Notes: generated from the sequence alone by a model not told the origin. Positions 8,431 to 20,630 are shown, numbered from the stretch's first letter. The stretch is 64,000 nucleotides of DNA from Mycobacterium sp. SMC-8 (GCF_025263565.1 NZ_CP079865.1:2232001-2296000), one strand, 5' to 3'. Numbers and translations: made by a program.

Positions 8431-9246
8431 ATGGCGATCGGCGGGGTTCTCTTCGACATCGACGGCGTGCTGGTCACGTCGTGGAAGCCGATCCCGGGCG
8501 CCGCGGAGACGCTGCGCACCTTGGCGGACAACCAGATCGCGTGCGCGTATCTGACGAACACCACCACCAGGACGCGGGCGCAGATCGCCGATCTGCTGAC
8601 CGAGGCAGGGATGGCGGTGCGCTCCGACGAGGTGATCACGGCCGCGGTGCTCACCGCCGACTACGTTCGGGACCGCTATCCGGACGCCCGCTGCTTTCTG
8701 GTCAACAGCGGCCAGATCGCCGAGGACATGCCGGGCATCGACATCGTCTACTCGTCGGAGTTCACCGGTCCCCGGGCCCCGGAGGCGCCGGACGTCGTGC
8801 TGCTCGGCGGTGCCGGCCCCGAATACAGCCACCTGACGCTGTCCTGGGTCTACGACTGGATGGCCCAGGGCGTGCCCGTGGTGGCGATGCACCGCAGCAC
8901 CGCGTGGACCACCACCGACGGTCTGCGCGTCGACACCGGCATGTACCTGATCGGGATGGAAGAGACCTCGGGCCGCAAGGCGACTGCCGTCGGCAAACCG
9001 GCGCCGGAGGGCTTCCTGTCCGCGGCGGCCAGGCTGGGCGTGGACCCCGAGGAGATGTACATGGTCGGCGACGACCTCAACAACGACGTGCTGGCCGGTC
9101 AGGTGGTCGGTATGACGGGGGTGCTGGTGCGCACCGGTAAGTTCCGCCAGGACACCCTGGACCGTTGGGCGGCAGACGAATTCGCCATGCAGCCAAACCA
9201 CGTCATCGATTCGGTGGCGGATCTGCCCGCGTTGCTGGGGCTGTAG
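8431..9246 (+). CDS. HAD-IIA family hydrolase (LHPP/NagD-like phosphatase)
   Basis: A 271-residue haloacid-dehalogenase-superfamily hydrolase. Motif I is LFDIDGVLV near the N-terminus (nucleophile and acid/base Asp), followed by the type IIA cap region with LTNTTTRTRAQIADLL. Motif III is the Lys in GKPAPEGFL, and motif IV is VGDDLNNDV. The overall pattern resembles the branch containing mammalian LHPP (phospholysine/phosphohistidine phosphatase); the bacterial substrate is unknown. The downstream oxidoreductase starts directly after the stop codon, so the two are co-transcribed. Confidence 0.85.
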   Translation: MAIGGVLFDIDGVLVTSWKPIPGAAETLRTLADNQIACAYLTNTTTRTRAQIADLLTEAGMAVRSDEVITAAVLTADYVRDRYPDARCFLVNSGQIAEDMPGIDIVYSSEFTGPRAPEAPDVVLLGGAGPEYSHLTLSWVYDWMAQGVPVVAMHRSTAWTTTDGLRVDTGMYLIGMEETSGRKATAVGKPAPEGFLSAAARLGVDPEEMYMVGDDLNNDVLAGQVVGMTGVLVRTGKFRQDTLDRWAADEFAMQPNHVIDSVADLPALLGL

Positions 9247-10179
9247 ATGCGGTTCGGACTGACCACCGCGCTGCCCCGCGACGGTGTCTGCGCCCGGGAG
9301 TTCGCCCAGCGGGTCGAGGCAACCGGAATAGACGTGCTGACCTTCGCCGATCATCTGGCGCCGACGGTGTCGCCGTTCAGCGGTGCGGCAGCCGCCGCGG
9401 CGGTGACGTCCCGGCTGCGGGTCGGAACCCTGGTGCTCAACAACGACTTCCGCCATCCGGTCGAGACCGCGCGGGAGAGTGCGGGTGTCGCGATCGTCTC
9501 CGGCGGCCGGTTCGAACTCGGTATCGGCGCCGGGCACATGAAGTCCGAATACGACGCGGCGGGACTGCGTTTCGACGGCGGCGCCGTCCGGGTGTCGCGG
9601 CTCGCCGAATCGGTGGCCGTCATCAAGGCGCTGCTCGCCGGGGAGGCCGTCGACTTCGACGGCGACCATTACCACGTGCACGCGGCGGCGGGGGAGATCG
9701 TCGCCGTGCCGTCCCGGCCGGTGCCGATCTTGGTCGGCGGCAACGGAACCCGGGTGCTGCGGTTGGCCGGTCGGGTTGCCGACATCGTCGGGTTCGCCGG
9801 AATCTCGCACAACCGGGACGCCACCAGAGTGCGGCTCAGCCACTTCGACGGTGCAGGCCTGGCCAACCGGATCTCCGTCGTGCGGGATGCGGCGGGGCAG
9901 CGTTTTGCACACATCGAACTCAACGCGCTGATCCAGGCGGTGGTCGTCACCACCGACCGGCGCCGCGCCGCCGCCGAGCTCGCGGAGACGTTGGACACCG
10001 ACCCGGACACCTTGCTGGACTCGCCGTTCCTGCTGCTCGGGACTCACGAGCAGATGGCCGAGCAACTCGTGCAGCGGCAGCGCGAGTTCGGGATCGGCTA
10101 CTGGACGGTGTTCGACGAACTACCGGGGAGAGAGTCGGCGCTGCCTGACATCGCGGAGGTCATCGCGCTGCTGCGATGA
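9247..10179 (+). CDS. LLM-class F420-dependent oxidoreductase
   Basis: A 310-residue luciferase-like monooxygenase-fold protein of the actinobacterial F420-dependent group. Seen: N-terminal barrel strand MRFGLTTALP, the FADHLAP segment, RVGTLVLNNDFRHPVE, and the GRFELGIGAGHMKSEYDAAG segment typical of F420-binding LLM enzymes, with VPILVGGNGTRVLRLAGRVAD in the C-terminal half. F420 as cofactor is inferred from family and host; mycobacteria make F420. The start codon follows the HAD stop with no spacer, which implies coupling. The substrate is unknown. Confidence 0.85.
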   Translation: MRFGLTTALPRDGVCAREFAQRVEATGIDVLTFADHLAPTVSPFSGAAAAAAVTSRLRVGTLVLNNDFRHPVETARESAGVAIVSGGRFELGIGAGHMKSEYDAAGLRFDGGAVRVSRLAESVAVIKALLAGEAVDFDGDHYHVHAAAGEIVAVPSRPVPILVGGNGTRVLRLAGRVADIVGFAGISHNRDATRVRLSHFDGAGLANRISVVRDAAGQRFAHIELNALIQAVVVTTDRRRAAAELAETLDTDPDTLLDSPFLLLGTHEQMAEQLVQRQREFGIGYWTVFDELPGRESALPDIAEVIALLR

Positions 10180-10208
10180 GTCCTGCCCTCGGCGGCGGTC
10201 TAACCCGC

Positions 10209-10679
10209 ATGACCGAGACACTGATTACTGACACGATCGTCGATGCCCCTGCCTCCGCCGTATTCGCGGTGCTGGCTGACCCCGCCAATCACGCCGCGAT
10301 CGACGGTACCGGCTGGGTGCGCGAGTCCCTCGATGGCGAAGTGATCACCAGGTCTGGACAGATGTTCCGGATGGCGATGTATCACCCAAACCATCCCGAC
10401 GGCCACTACGAGATGGCCAACAAGGTGCTGTCCTTCGAACCCGACCGAGCGATCGGCTGGGAGCCCGGACAGGCCGGCGAGGACGGGGTCGTCGAGTACG
10501 GCGGATGGACCTGGAACTACGACCTGGAGCCCGCCGGCCCGCGGCAGACCAGGGTCACGCTGACCTACGACTGGTCGGCGGTAGACGCCGGCCTCCGCGA
10601 GCACATCGAGTTCCCGCCGTTCCCCGTAGAGCATCTGCACAACTCGCTGGCCAACCTCGCCAAGCTGGCCGTTGGCTGA
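10209..10679 (+). CDS. SRPBCC (START/Bet v1-like) protein
   Basis: A 156-residue polyketide-cyclase/START-fold protein. It shows the typical opening (TLITDTIVDAPASAVFAVLADPANH), a strand-rich middle (EMANKVLSFEPDRAIGWEP) and the long C-terminal helix (EHLHNSLANLAKLAV). Such proteins bind hydrophobic ligands in an open cavity; no catalytic activity can be assigned. ATG 10209 gives the canonical N-terminus. An upstream in-frame ATG at 10176 overlaps the oxidoreductase stop and would add 11 residues, and cannot be excluded. Confidence 0.8.
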   Translation: MTETLITDTIVDAPASAVFAVLADPANHAAIDGTGWVRESLDGEVITRSGQMFRMAMYHPNHPDGHYEMANKVLSFEPDRAIGWEPGQAGEDGVVEYGGWTWNYDLEPAGPRQTRVTLTYDWSAVDAGLREHIEFPPFPVEHLHNSLANLAKLAVG

Positions 10680-10720
10680 TCTGGAGAGTGCGGTTCGCGC
10701 CCCGTCGCGTTGACGGCGCG

Positions 10721-12445
10721 CTATGCGGTCAATTCGCGTTGCAGCACGCGGACCGCGGCGATCCGCTCCTGCAGTTGCTCGCGGGTGGCGGCCGCCACCG
10801 GCGGGCCGCCGCAGCGGCGTCGCAGCTCGTTGTGGATCCAGCCATGCGGGCGGCCGGTGCGGTGATGAGCCAGCGACACCAGCGTGTTGAGCTCGGTGCG
10901 CAGCTCGCGCAGCTGGCCGTGCGTGGTCCTCGGGGCGGGCACCCCGGCTTCGGTGCGTTTGGTGAGCTGTTCTTCCTGCCTGCGCCGCAACAGATCCCGC
11001 ATCGACTCGGCGTCGAGCAGGCCGGGGATGCCGAGGTAGTCGGCCTCCTCGTCGCTGCCGGCCGGGGTCGCCGTGCCGAACGACGACCCGTCGAAGATCA
11101 CCTGGTCGAGTTCGGCGTCGGCGCCGAGGTACTCGATCTTGTTCTCTTCCTCGCCGGGCTCGTCGCGCTTCTGCTCGCGCAACTCGGCGTCGAGCGGATC
11201 CTCCAGCGTCTCGCGGTGCGGCTTGCCCAGCACGTGGTTGCGCTGCGCCTCCATCTCACTGGCCAGCAGCAGCAGGTTCGGCACCGACGGCAGGAAGATG
11301 CTGGCGGTCTCGCCGGGCCGGCGGGAGCGCACGAACCGTCCGATGGCCTGCGCGAAGAACAGCGGCGTCGACGCGCTCGTGGCGTACACCCCGACCGACA
11401 GCCGAGGCACGTCGACACCCTCGGACACCATACGCACCGCGACCAGCCAGCGCGACGTGCCCGCGGAGAACTCCGAGATGCGGTCTGAGGCGCCCTTGTC
11501 GTCGGAGAGCACCACGGTCGGCACTTCGCCGGTGATCGTGGTGAGCAGGTCGGCGTATGCGCGGGCCGCCGTTTGGTCGGTGGCGATGATCATGCCGCCG
11601 GCGTCGGGCACGTGCTGACGCTTGCCCTGCAGCCGCTTGTCGGCGGCCGCGATCACTGCGGGCATCCATTCGCCCTTCGGATCCAGAGCCGACTTCCAGG
11701 CGCGCGCCGTCTGCTCCGCCGTCAGCGGTTCACCGAGGCGCGCCGCATGTTCTTCGCCGGCGCTGTCACGCCAGCGGGCTTCGCCGGAGTAGGCCATGAA
11801 CATCACCGGCCGCACCACCCCGTCGGCCAGCGCGTCGCTGTAGCCGTAGGTGTGGTCGGCCACCGAAGTCCTGAACCCGGCGGCGTCCTCTTCGTAGGTG
11901 ACGAACGGGATCGCGCTGTCGTCGCTGCGGAACGGGGTGCCGGTCAGCGCGAGCCGGCGCGTCGCGTCGTCGAACGCCTCCCGGATCGCGTCGCCCCAGC
12001 TCTTCGCGTCACCACCGTGGTGGATCTCGTCGAAGACCACGAGCGTCCTGCGGTTCTCGGTGCGCACCCGGTGCCGGGTCGGGTGGCTGGCCACCTGGGC
12101 GTAGGTGACGACGACGCCGTGATACTCCGAGGACGTCTGTGAGTTCGAGTTGGAGAACTTCGGGTCCAGCGCGATGCCGTGCCGGGCGGCGGCCTGTGCC
12201 CACTGGATCTTGAGGTGCTCGGTGGGCACCACGATTGTGACGGCCTCGACCGTGCCCTCGGCCAGCAGCTCGGCGACGATGCGCAGCGCAAAGGTGGTCT
12301 TGCCGGCGCCGGGGGTTGCGACGGCGAGGAAATCGCGCGGTTTGGCCGTCAGGTATTTGACCAGGGCTCGTCGCTGCCAGCCGCGCAACGCCTGGGTGCT
12401 GGGCGTCCCGGCGGCGCCGGCCGTGGGTGCTGGATCAGCCCGCAC
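10721..12445 (-). CDS. Superfamily 2 DEAD/DEAH-type helicase
   Basis: A 574-residue SF2 helicase with motif I ATPGAGKTTFAL (near residue 43), motif II DEIHHGG, motif III ALTGTPFRSDD and the C-terminal motif VI region AQAIGRFVRSRR. A helical, charged C-terminal part (RDLLRRRQEEQLTKRTE onward) follows the second RecA-like domain and may be an accessory nucleic-acid-binding region. The start GTG 12445 has GGAGGAG 6 nt upstream. Role (DNA repair or RNA metabolism) cannot be decided from sequence. The gene converges with the SRPBCC gene across a 41-bp gap in which nothing else is visible. Confidence 0.88.
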   Translation of the reverse strand: MRADPAPTAGAAGTPSTQALRGWQRRALVKYLTAKPRDFLAVATPGAGKTTFALRIVAELLAEGTVEAVTIVVPTEHLKIQWAQAAARHGIALDPKFSNSNSQTSSEYHGVVVTYAQVASHPTRHRVRTENRRTLVVFDEIHHGGDAKSWGDAIREAFDDATRRLALTGTPFRSDDSAIPFVTYEEDAAGFRTSVADHTYGYSDALADGVVRPVMFMAYSGEARWRDSAGEEHAARLGEPLTAEQTARAWKSALDPKGEWMPAVIAAADKRLQGKRQHVPDAGGMIIATDQTAARAYADLLTTITGEVPTVVLSDDKGASDRISEFSAGTSRWLVAVRMVSEGVDVPRLSVGVYATSASTPLFFAQAIGRFVRSRRPGETASIFLPSVPNLLLLASEMEAQRNHVLGKPHRETLEDPLDAELREQKRDEPGEEENKIEYLGADAELDQVIFDGSSFGTATPAGSDEEADYLGIPGLLDAESMRDLLRRRQEEQLTKRTEAGVPAPRTTHGQLRELRTELNTLVSLAHHRTGRPHGWIHNELRRRCGGPPVAAATREQLQERIAAVRVLQRELTA

Positions 12446-12598
12446 CCACGACTCCTCCCGACGAACGTGCCGTCTCTGACGGCGAAACCGGAATGCAGTC
12501 TAGGGCAGGCGGTTCCGCCACCGCATTTCTGCGGCGTGTCCTGGCGCGGCGTGTCCGGAAGGCGCCCACGACCAGGGACACGGTGTGAGCTCGCCGCC

Positions 12599-13503
12599 TC
12601 AGCCGACCGGGAACACCACTTTGGTCAATTCCTCGGAGACCGACCACAGCCGCTGCTGCAACGCCATGTCGTAGGACTGCTCGCTGGAGGCGACCACGAC
12701 GGGGTTGCCCCGTTGCTGGCCGATGCCGTCCGGTCCGTAGTACTGCCCGCCCAGCACGCCCGGATCGGTCGCGGCGCGCAGCGTCGGCAGCGCGCCCCGG
12801 TCGGCGGTCTGGGCGAACAGGACGGGGGCGGCGGCAAGGAAGGCGCGTTCGACCGGCCTCGGAAGGTTGCGCGCCAGCTCCGTGGTTGACGTCCCGGGGT
12901 GCGCGGCGACCGCGATCGTCTTGCCACGCGGGGCGAGTCTGCGCTGCAGTTCGTACGTGAACAGCAGGTTGGCCAGCTTGGACTGGGTGTAGGCGCCCAT
13001 CCGGTTGTAGCTGCGCTCCCACTGCAGGTCGTCCCAGTGGATGGCGCCGCCCATCTTGTGGCCGTTGCTGCTGACGGTCACGATGCGTGCGCCCGGGACA
13101 TCGAGCAACTTCTCCAGCAGCAGGCCGGTCAGCGCGAAGTGCCCGAGGTGGTTGGTGCCGAACTGCAGCTCGAAGCCGTCGGCGGTGGTGCCCTTCGGGG
13201 TGGTCATCACCCCGGCGTTGTTGATCAGCAGGTCGATGCGCTGGTAGCGGTTCTTCAGGGCTTCCGCGGCAGCGCCGATGGAGGCAAGCGACGTCAGATC
13301 GAGCTCCTGGACCTCGACGTCACCGTCCATGCGGGACGCTGCCTGCCGGCCCTTCTCGGTGTCGCGCACCGCGAGCACCACGCGGGCGCCGCCCGGGCGG
13401 CCAACGCTTTGGCGGTCTCGAAGCCCAGGCCGGTGTTCGCGCCGGTGATGACGGCGGTGCGGCCGGTCTGGTCGGGGATGTCGGCGGCGGTCCAATGGGT
13501 CAT
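12599..13503 (-). pseudogene. Frameshifted short-chain dehydrogenase
   Basis: The N-terminus is in one frame from ATG 13503 (MTHWTAADIPDQTGRTAVIT, then TGANTGLG and ETAKALAAR). The rest (GARVVLAVRDTEKGRQAA... to SEELTKVVFPVG) is in another. Joining the frames at about 13388-13397 gives a normal ~300-residue SDR with TGANTGLG, NNAGVM and YTQSKLAN, clearly a paralogue of the intact SDR at 5476-6393. The break lies in a G/C-rich run where a single missing G explains everything. It is therefore either a recent pseudogene or a sequencing error. AGGAG 6 nt before the ATG is intact. It diverges from the TetR gene at 13613. Confidence 0.85.
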
Positions 13504-13568
13504 GTCTGTCTCCTGGGGCTCGATACACTCGGTAAACTGGGCCAAACGCCCCGGTTGCTCCGACTATA

Positions 13569-13589
13569 CGGAACGCACGCCCCGTTTCG
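13569..13589. promoter_or_regulatory. Candidate TetR operator between SDR and tetR
   Basis: CGGAACG (13569-13575) and CGTTTCG (13583-13589) form an inverted repeat with one mismatch around a 7-nt spacer, inside the 109-bp divergent gap. Position and size fit the operator of the adjacent TetR protein controlling itself and the SDR. This is inference. Confidence 0.4.
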
Positions 13590-13612
13590 TGTTCGCCTGA
13601 AGGGAAATCGCG

Positions 13613-14182
13613 GTGACGTCGATGCGCCCGTTGCGGGCCGATGCCGCGCGCAATCGCGCCCGGGTCCTCGAGGTCGCCTACGACACCTTCGCCGCGGAAG
13701 GGCTGGCCGTCCCGATCGACGAGATCGCGCGCCGGGCCGGCGTGGGTGCCGGCACGGTGTATCGGCACTTCCCCACGAAGGAGGCGCTGTTCGTCGCGGT
13801 GGCCGAGGACCGGCTGCACCGGATCGAAGCGCGAGCGCGCGACCTGCTTGCCACCGTCGGCGACGGTGAAGCCCTGTTCTCGTTTCTGCGCGAGATGATT
13901 CGTACCGGGGCCACCGACCACGGTCTGGTCGACGCGCTCGTCGGCTACGGCGTCGACCTGGAGACCGCGGCGCCGGGGGCCGAGGAGGCGTTCCTCGGCT
14001 TGCTCGGCGACCTGTTGGGTGCCGCGCAGCGGGCGGGTACGGTTCGGGCCGACGTGGGGGTCGCTGAGATCAAGGCCCTGCTGGTGGTGTGCAAGGTGCC
14101 GCAGCTCTACAGCGACGATGTCGCAGGCAGGGTGGCGCGGGTGATCGAAGACGGCTTGCGGGCCCCGGCGGGAGCCGACTGA
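13613..14182 (+). CDS. TetR/AcrR family transcriptional regulator
   Basis: A 189-residue one-component repressor. The N-terminal HTH domain is clear: [19 protein letters not shown], then [29 protein letters not shown] (residues ~10-60). The C-terminal helical ligand domain resembles that of mycobacterial regulators next to oxidoreductases. The GTG start at 13613 has AAGGGAA 5 nt upstream; ATG 13622 is an alternative. It is divergent from the frameshifted SDR, the probable target. Its stop lies only 2 bp before the first CIRCE element, so the gene runs into the groEL regulatory region without a visible terminator. Confidence 0.87.
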   Translation: MTSMRPLRADAARNRARVLEVAYDTFAAEGLAVPIDEIARRAGVGAGTVYRHFPTKEALFVAVAEDRLHRIEARARDLLATVGDGEALFSFLREMIRTGATDHGLVDALVGYGVDLETAAPGAEEAFLGLLGDLLGAAQRAGTVRADVGVAEIKALLVVCKVPQLYSDDVAGRVARVIEDGLRAPAGAD

Positions 14183-14184
14183 AC

Positions 14185-14211
14185 CTTGCACTCACCCAGG
14201 TCGAGTGCTAA
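14185..14211. promoter_or_regulatory. CIRCE element 1 (HrcA operator)
   Basis: Left arm cTTGCACTC, 9-nt spacer, right arm GAGTGCTAA. This matches the CIRCE consensus TTAGCACTC-N9-GAGTGCTAA with a perfect right arm and a slightly degenerate left arm. It is the operator of the heat-shock repressor HrcA. Confidence 0.9.
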
Positions 14212-14219
14212 GAATGCAA

Positions 14220-15985
<1,766 letters not shown>

Positions 15986-16000
15986 GTCCCTGTACGAAGA

Positions 16001-16030
16001 GGCCCGGTCCCGTTCGCGGGGCCGGGCCTT
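16001..16030 (+). terminator. Intrinsic terminator after groEL2
   Basis: A 12-bp stem (GGCCCGGTCCCG with CGGGGCCGGGCC, one G-T pair) with a TTCG tetraloop at 16001-16028 is followed by TTTCGTC. It begins 15 bp after the groEL2 stop. Confidence 0.85.
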
Positions 16031-16044
16031 TCGTCATCCCCAGT

Positions 16045-16092
16045 GTGGGTCCTATGCACAGGATTGCATCGAAAAGCGTGCAGGAGGCCCAC
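16045..16092. repeat. Hairpin repeat upstream of DUF559 gene
   Basis: GTGGGTCCTATGCAC (16045-16059) pairs with GTGCAGGAGGCCCAC (16078-16092), 12 of 15 positions, around an 18-nt loop. The same motif forms the hairpin at the other end of the DUF559 gene (16942-16989), so the gene lies between two related palindromes. Confidence 0.7.
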
Positions 16093-16124
16093 ATTCGTCG
16101 GCACTCGTGGCGACGGTCGGGGGT

Positions 16125-16982
16125 ATGGAACCTTTTCTGGGCAGTGCCGCTGTGCGCAATGGCCGCCTCACCCGCCGTGGCCTGGCTCGCCATTACCGCG
16201 CGATCTTCCGTGATGTCTACCTTCCCAAGGACGTCGAAGTCACAGCCCGGATCAAAGCGGAAGGCGCGTGGCTGGCGACGGGCGCCGTTCTCGGCGGGAT
16301 GTCGGCTGCCGCTGTCTTCGGGACCAAGTGGATCGATGCGACCGCACCCGCAGAGATCGTTCGCCCCGACCGGCACTCAGCCGCAGGCATTGTCGCGCAC
16401 TCATGGCATTTGGCGGCTGAAGAGACATGCCTCGTTGCCGGCGTCGACGCGACGACACCCGCACGCACCGCCTTCGATATCGGCCGTACCCGCCCACCCG
16501 ATCAGGCGATACCGGTCATCGACGCGCTGATGAACGCGACACGCGTCTCTGCGGCTGAGATCGCAGCCGTCGCTGCGGCGCACCCGGGTGCCCGCGGCGT
16601 CGCGGGGATACCCCGGTTGCTGGACCTCGTCGACGGCGGTGCGGAATCGCCCCAGGAATCCAGGGTGCGGCTTGTCCTGGTGCGCGGTGGACTGCCTCGC
16701 CCGAAGACCCAGATCGTGTTCAAAGACTTGCGTATTCGTGTGGACATGGGATGGCGTGAGTGGAAGGTCGCCGTCGAGTACGACGGTGTCCAGCACTGGA
16801 ACGACCGCAGCCAGAGGTCCTGGGATATCGACAGACTCGCACTGCTGGAGGCTGCGGGATGGGCCGTGATACGGGTCAGTAGTGACATGCTGCGCCGGCC
16901 CGAGGTCATCGTCGAACGCGTTCGCGCCAAACTGATCGAACGTGGGGCCTATGCGCAGATATCCGGCAGTCTCCGTGCATAG
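16125..16982 (+). CDS. DUF559 endonuclease-fold protein with AbiEi-like N-terminus
   Basis: A 285-residue protein. The C-terminal ~110 residues (RLVLVRGGLPRPKTQIVFKD, RVDMGWREWKVAVEYDGVQH, SWDIDRLALLEAAGWAVIRV) form a DUF559/Vsr-like restriction-endonuclease fold, with acidic residues in DMGW and EYDG as likely metal ligands. The N-terminal part (LTRRGLARHYRAIFRDVYLP, AWLATGAVLGGMSAAAVFG) resembles the winged-helix region of AbiEi-family antitoxins. Such single proteins are common and variable in mycobacteria; their function is unknown, and they may be defence or selfish elements. ATG 16125 is chosen because it starts the conserved region. Related hairpins flank the gene and the right-hand one spans the stop codon. 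Confidence 0.75.
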   Translation: MEPFLGSAAVRNGRLTRRGLARHYRAIFRDVYLPKDVEVTARIKAEGAWLATGAVLGGMSAAAVFGTKWIDATAPAEIVRPDRHSAAGIVAHSWHLAAEETCLVAGVDATTPARTAFDIGRTRPPDQAIPVIDALMNATRVSAAEIAAVAAAHPGARGVAGIPRLLDLVDGGAESPQESRVRLVLVRGGLPRPKTQIVFKDLRIRVDMGWREWKVAVEYDGVQHWNDRSQRSWDIDRLALLEAAGWAVIRVSSDMLRRPEVIVERVRAKLIERGAYAQISGSLRA

Positions 16983-16989
16983 GGCCCAC
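16942..16989. repeat. Hairpin repeat spanning stop of DUF559 gene
   Basis: GTGGGGCCTATGCGC (16942-16956) pairs with GTGCATAGGGCCCAC (16975-16989), 13 of 15 positions. The left arm is a direct repeat of 16045-16061 (15 of 17) and the right arm is its inverted copy (14 of 15). It lies between the convergent DUF559 and MFS genes and could act as a bidirectional terminator. Confidence 0.7.
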
Positions 16990-16999
16990 GCTCGGCGGA

Positions 17000-18313
17000 C
17001 TAAAGCGTATGCAGCGGTGCGGGTTTGAGCGCCAGGGTGGCCAGCACGCTGATGACGGCAGTGGTGACCAGGTAGCCGCAGGCCAGCCACGGGCTGCCGC
17101 CGGCGACCCCGATCAGCGCGGTCAGGATCAGCGGGGTCAGGCCCGACGCGTACACACCGGAGAGCTGGTAGACCGTCGACAGGCCGGTGTAGCGGATCCG
17201 GGCCGGGAACAGCGAGGCGTACAGCGTGCCCTGGGCGCCGTAGAACAGCGCGTGGACGACACCGAACACCACCACCATCGCAAGCGCGTAGAAGACGATG
17301 TCCCCAGTGCCGAACAGCGTGAACACGGGGAAGACGGCCACGGCGTATGCGGCGATCCCGATGGTGTAGATCCGCTTGGCGCCGTAGCGGTCGGTGAGCA
17401 GGCCGGACACCGGCAGCAGCGCCGCCATCAGAAGCGCCGCGACGGTGACGACGAGCAGCACGGGCACCTTCCCCAGCCCGAGAGTGCCGGTGGCGTAGGC
17501 GATCGCGAACACACCCCAGGTGTTGAAGGCCGCGCCCTCACCCCAGCGAGACAGCATGCCCAGCACCGTCGATTTCAGGATCGGCGGCCGGAACACCTCG
17601 CGCACCGGGACCGCGGCACGGTCGTCGCTCTCCCGTACTTTCTCGAAAGACGGTGTCTCACTGGCCTTCAGCCGCACCACAACGCCGAAGATCACCAGCA
17701 CGATGCTGAACAGGAACGCGATCCGCCACCCGTAGGTCAGGAAGGCCTCGTTGGGCAGCGCCACTTGCAACAGCGCGAAAACCCCTGTGCCCAAGGCGAG
17801 CCCGAGCGCCAGCCCGACCTGCGGGATACTGCCGAACAGGCCGCGCCTGCGGGGCGGTCCGTGCTCGACGGCCAGCAGCACCGCCCCGGCCCACTCCCCG
17901 CCGAGCGCGAAGCCCTGAACGACACGCAACAGCAGCAGCAGGATCGGCGCCAGCACACCGATCTGCGCGGCGGTGGGCAGCACACCCATCAACGCGGTCG
18001 CCCCGCCCATCAGCAGCATGGTCAGCGCCAGAGTCTTCTTGCGGCCGATGCGGTCGCCGATGTGCCCGAACACGAAGCCGCCGATCGGGCGCACGACGAA
18101 TCCGACCGCGAACGTCGCGAAGGACAGCATGGTGCCGACGAACGTGGTCTGGTCGGGGAAGAAGGCCTGATTGAACACCAGGCTGGCTGCAGTGGCGTAG
18201 AGAAAGAAGTCGTACCACTCGATCGTGGTGCCGACCAGGCTCGCCCACAGGGCTGTGCGGGCCTGCGGGGTCACCGTCCGCTGATCGGGGGCGGGCGCAT
18301 TCGTGACAGTCAC
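17000..18313 (-). CDS. MFS transporter, metabolite:H+ symporter (MHS) family
   Basis: A 437-residue, 12-helix major facilitator. The EWYDFFLYATAASLVF segment at the first helix is diagnostic of the MHS family (KgtP, ShiA, ProP relatives). It is followed by RPIGGFVFGHIGDRIGRKK, the MFS loop 2-3 motif, and RVVQGFALGGEWAGAVLLAVE, typical of helix 5. MHS proteins import organic acids, osmolytes or aromatic acids by proton symport; the substrate here cannot be chosen. The GTG start at 18313 lies within a perfect palindrome CGTGACAGTCACG (18302-18314), which may be an operator or chance. Confidence 0.9.
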   Translation of the reverse strand: MTVTNAPAPDQRTVTPQARTALWASLVGTTIEWYDFFLYATAASLVFNQAFFPDQTTFVGTMLSFATFAVGFVVRPIGGFVFGHIGDRIGRKKTLALTMLLMGGATALMGVLPTAAQIGVLAPILLLLLRVVQGFALGGEWAGAVLLAVEHGPPRRRGLFGSIPQVGLALGLALGTGVFALLQVALPNEAFLTYGWRIAFLFSIVLVIFGVVVRLKASETPSFEKVRESDDRAAVPVREVFRPPILKSTVLGMLSRWGEGAAFNTWGVFAIAYATGTLGLGKVPVLLVVTVAALLMAALLPVSGLLTDRYGAKRIYTIGIAAYAVAVFPVFTLFGTGDIVFYALAMVVVFGVVHALFYGAQGTLYASLFPARIRYTGLSTVYQLSGVYASGLTPLILTALIGVAGGSPWLACGYLVTTAVISVLATLALKPAPLHTL

Positions 18314-18448
18314 GAGGATCTATCAGCCCAACTTCGGCGGGACTTCGCCAGACTTTCGCGCGGGCTGATCCGAACGCGGGATGAAATCCCGTGGTGGGGT
18401 AGTGCAGTGTGTTCGTGACCACCGCTGGAATGACCGGAAAGGTCGTCC

Positions 18449-18820
18449 TCACTCGCGCAGCGGCACGCAGTCGTCCCCGCAGCCGGAGGCGGTGGGGACG
18501 CCCGGCGTAGCGGGGCGGTGCAGCACCGCCCCGGCCGGACGGATACGCATGCCGTCGCCGGCGGCTTCGGCCCGGCCGTCGACGATCAGTGAGTAACCAC
18601 CGGGCTCGCGCGGCGGCCACACCAGCGTGACGGCCGGATGGGCGGACGCGTTACGGCGAGTGCTGTTTCCGATGGAGTCGATCCGCAGGATCCCGTCGGT
18701 CGCCACGGGAGCGACCGCGACGGTGTGCGCCCGGTAGTCGTCTCCGACGGTGACGAGATACGCGAACGGGAAGTCACCGAGAACCTCGGCGAGCCGGTCG
18801 GGATCCACCTTCACGCTCAT
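18449..18820 (-). CDS. Pyridoxamine-5'-phosphate-oxidase-like flavin-fold protein
   Basis: A 123-residue split-barrel FMN/F420-fold protein. The opening DPDRLAEVLGDFPFAYLVTVGDDYRAHTVAV and the strand AVTLVWPPREPGGYSLIVDG match the PNPOx-like superfamily. The C-terminus contains two cysteines (GCGDDC). Mycobacterial members bind FMN, F420 or heme; which one applies here is not visible. ATG 18820 is preceded at 6 nt by TACCCT, suggesting a leaderless start, so the longer upstream frame is not used. Downstream toward the MFS gene is a short dyad (CGGGAT-GAA-ATCCCG, 18377-18391). Confidence 0.8.
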   Translation of the reverse strand: MSVKVDPDRLAEVLGDFPFAYLVTVGDDYRAHTVAVAPVATDGILRIDSIGNSTRRNASAHPAVTLVWPPREPGGYSLIVDGRAEAAGDGMRIRPAGAVLHRPATPGVPTASGCGDDCVPLRE

Positions 18821-18826
18821 GGGATG

Positions 18827-18832
18827 AGGGTA
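18827..18832 (-). promoter_or_regulatory. Leaderless promoter -10 (TACCCT)
   Basis: TACCCT on the minus strand stands 6 nt before the ATG at 18820 of the PNPOx-like gene, in the 46-bp gap after the amidohydrolase. Confidence 0.5.
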
Positions 18833-18866
18833 CTCAGAGCGCCTGGGGGTTCGATCGGCTTCACGG

Positions 18867-20624
<1,758 letters not shown>

Positions 20625-20630
20625 ACCCCG

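Noticed and set aside
13504..14191. Extended minus-strand frame joined to the SDR C-terminal frame
   Set aside because: This part is antisense to the TetR gene and encodes no SDR sequence; the true N-terminus is in another frame from 13503.
18302..18314. Palindrome CGTGACAGTCACG at the MFS start as a firm operator
   Set aside because: It is perfect but short and coincides with the first codons (GTG ACT GTC ACG), so chance is likely; mentioned only in the MFS entry.
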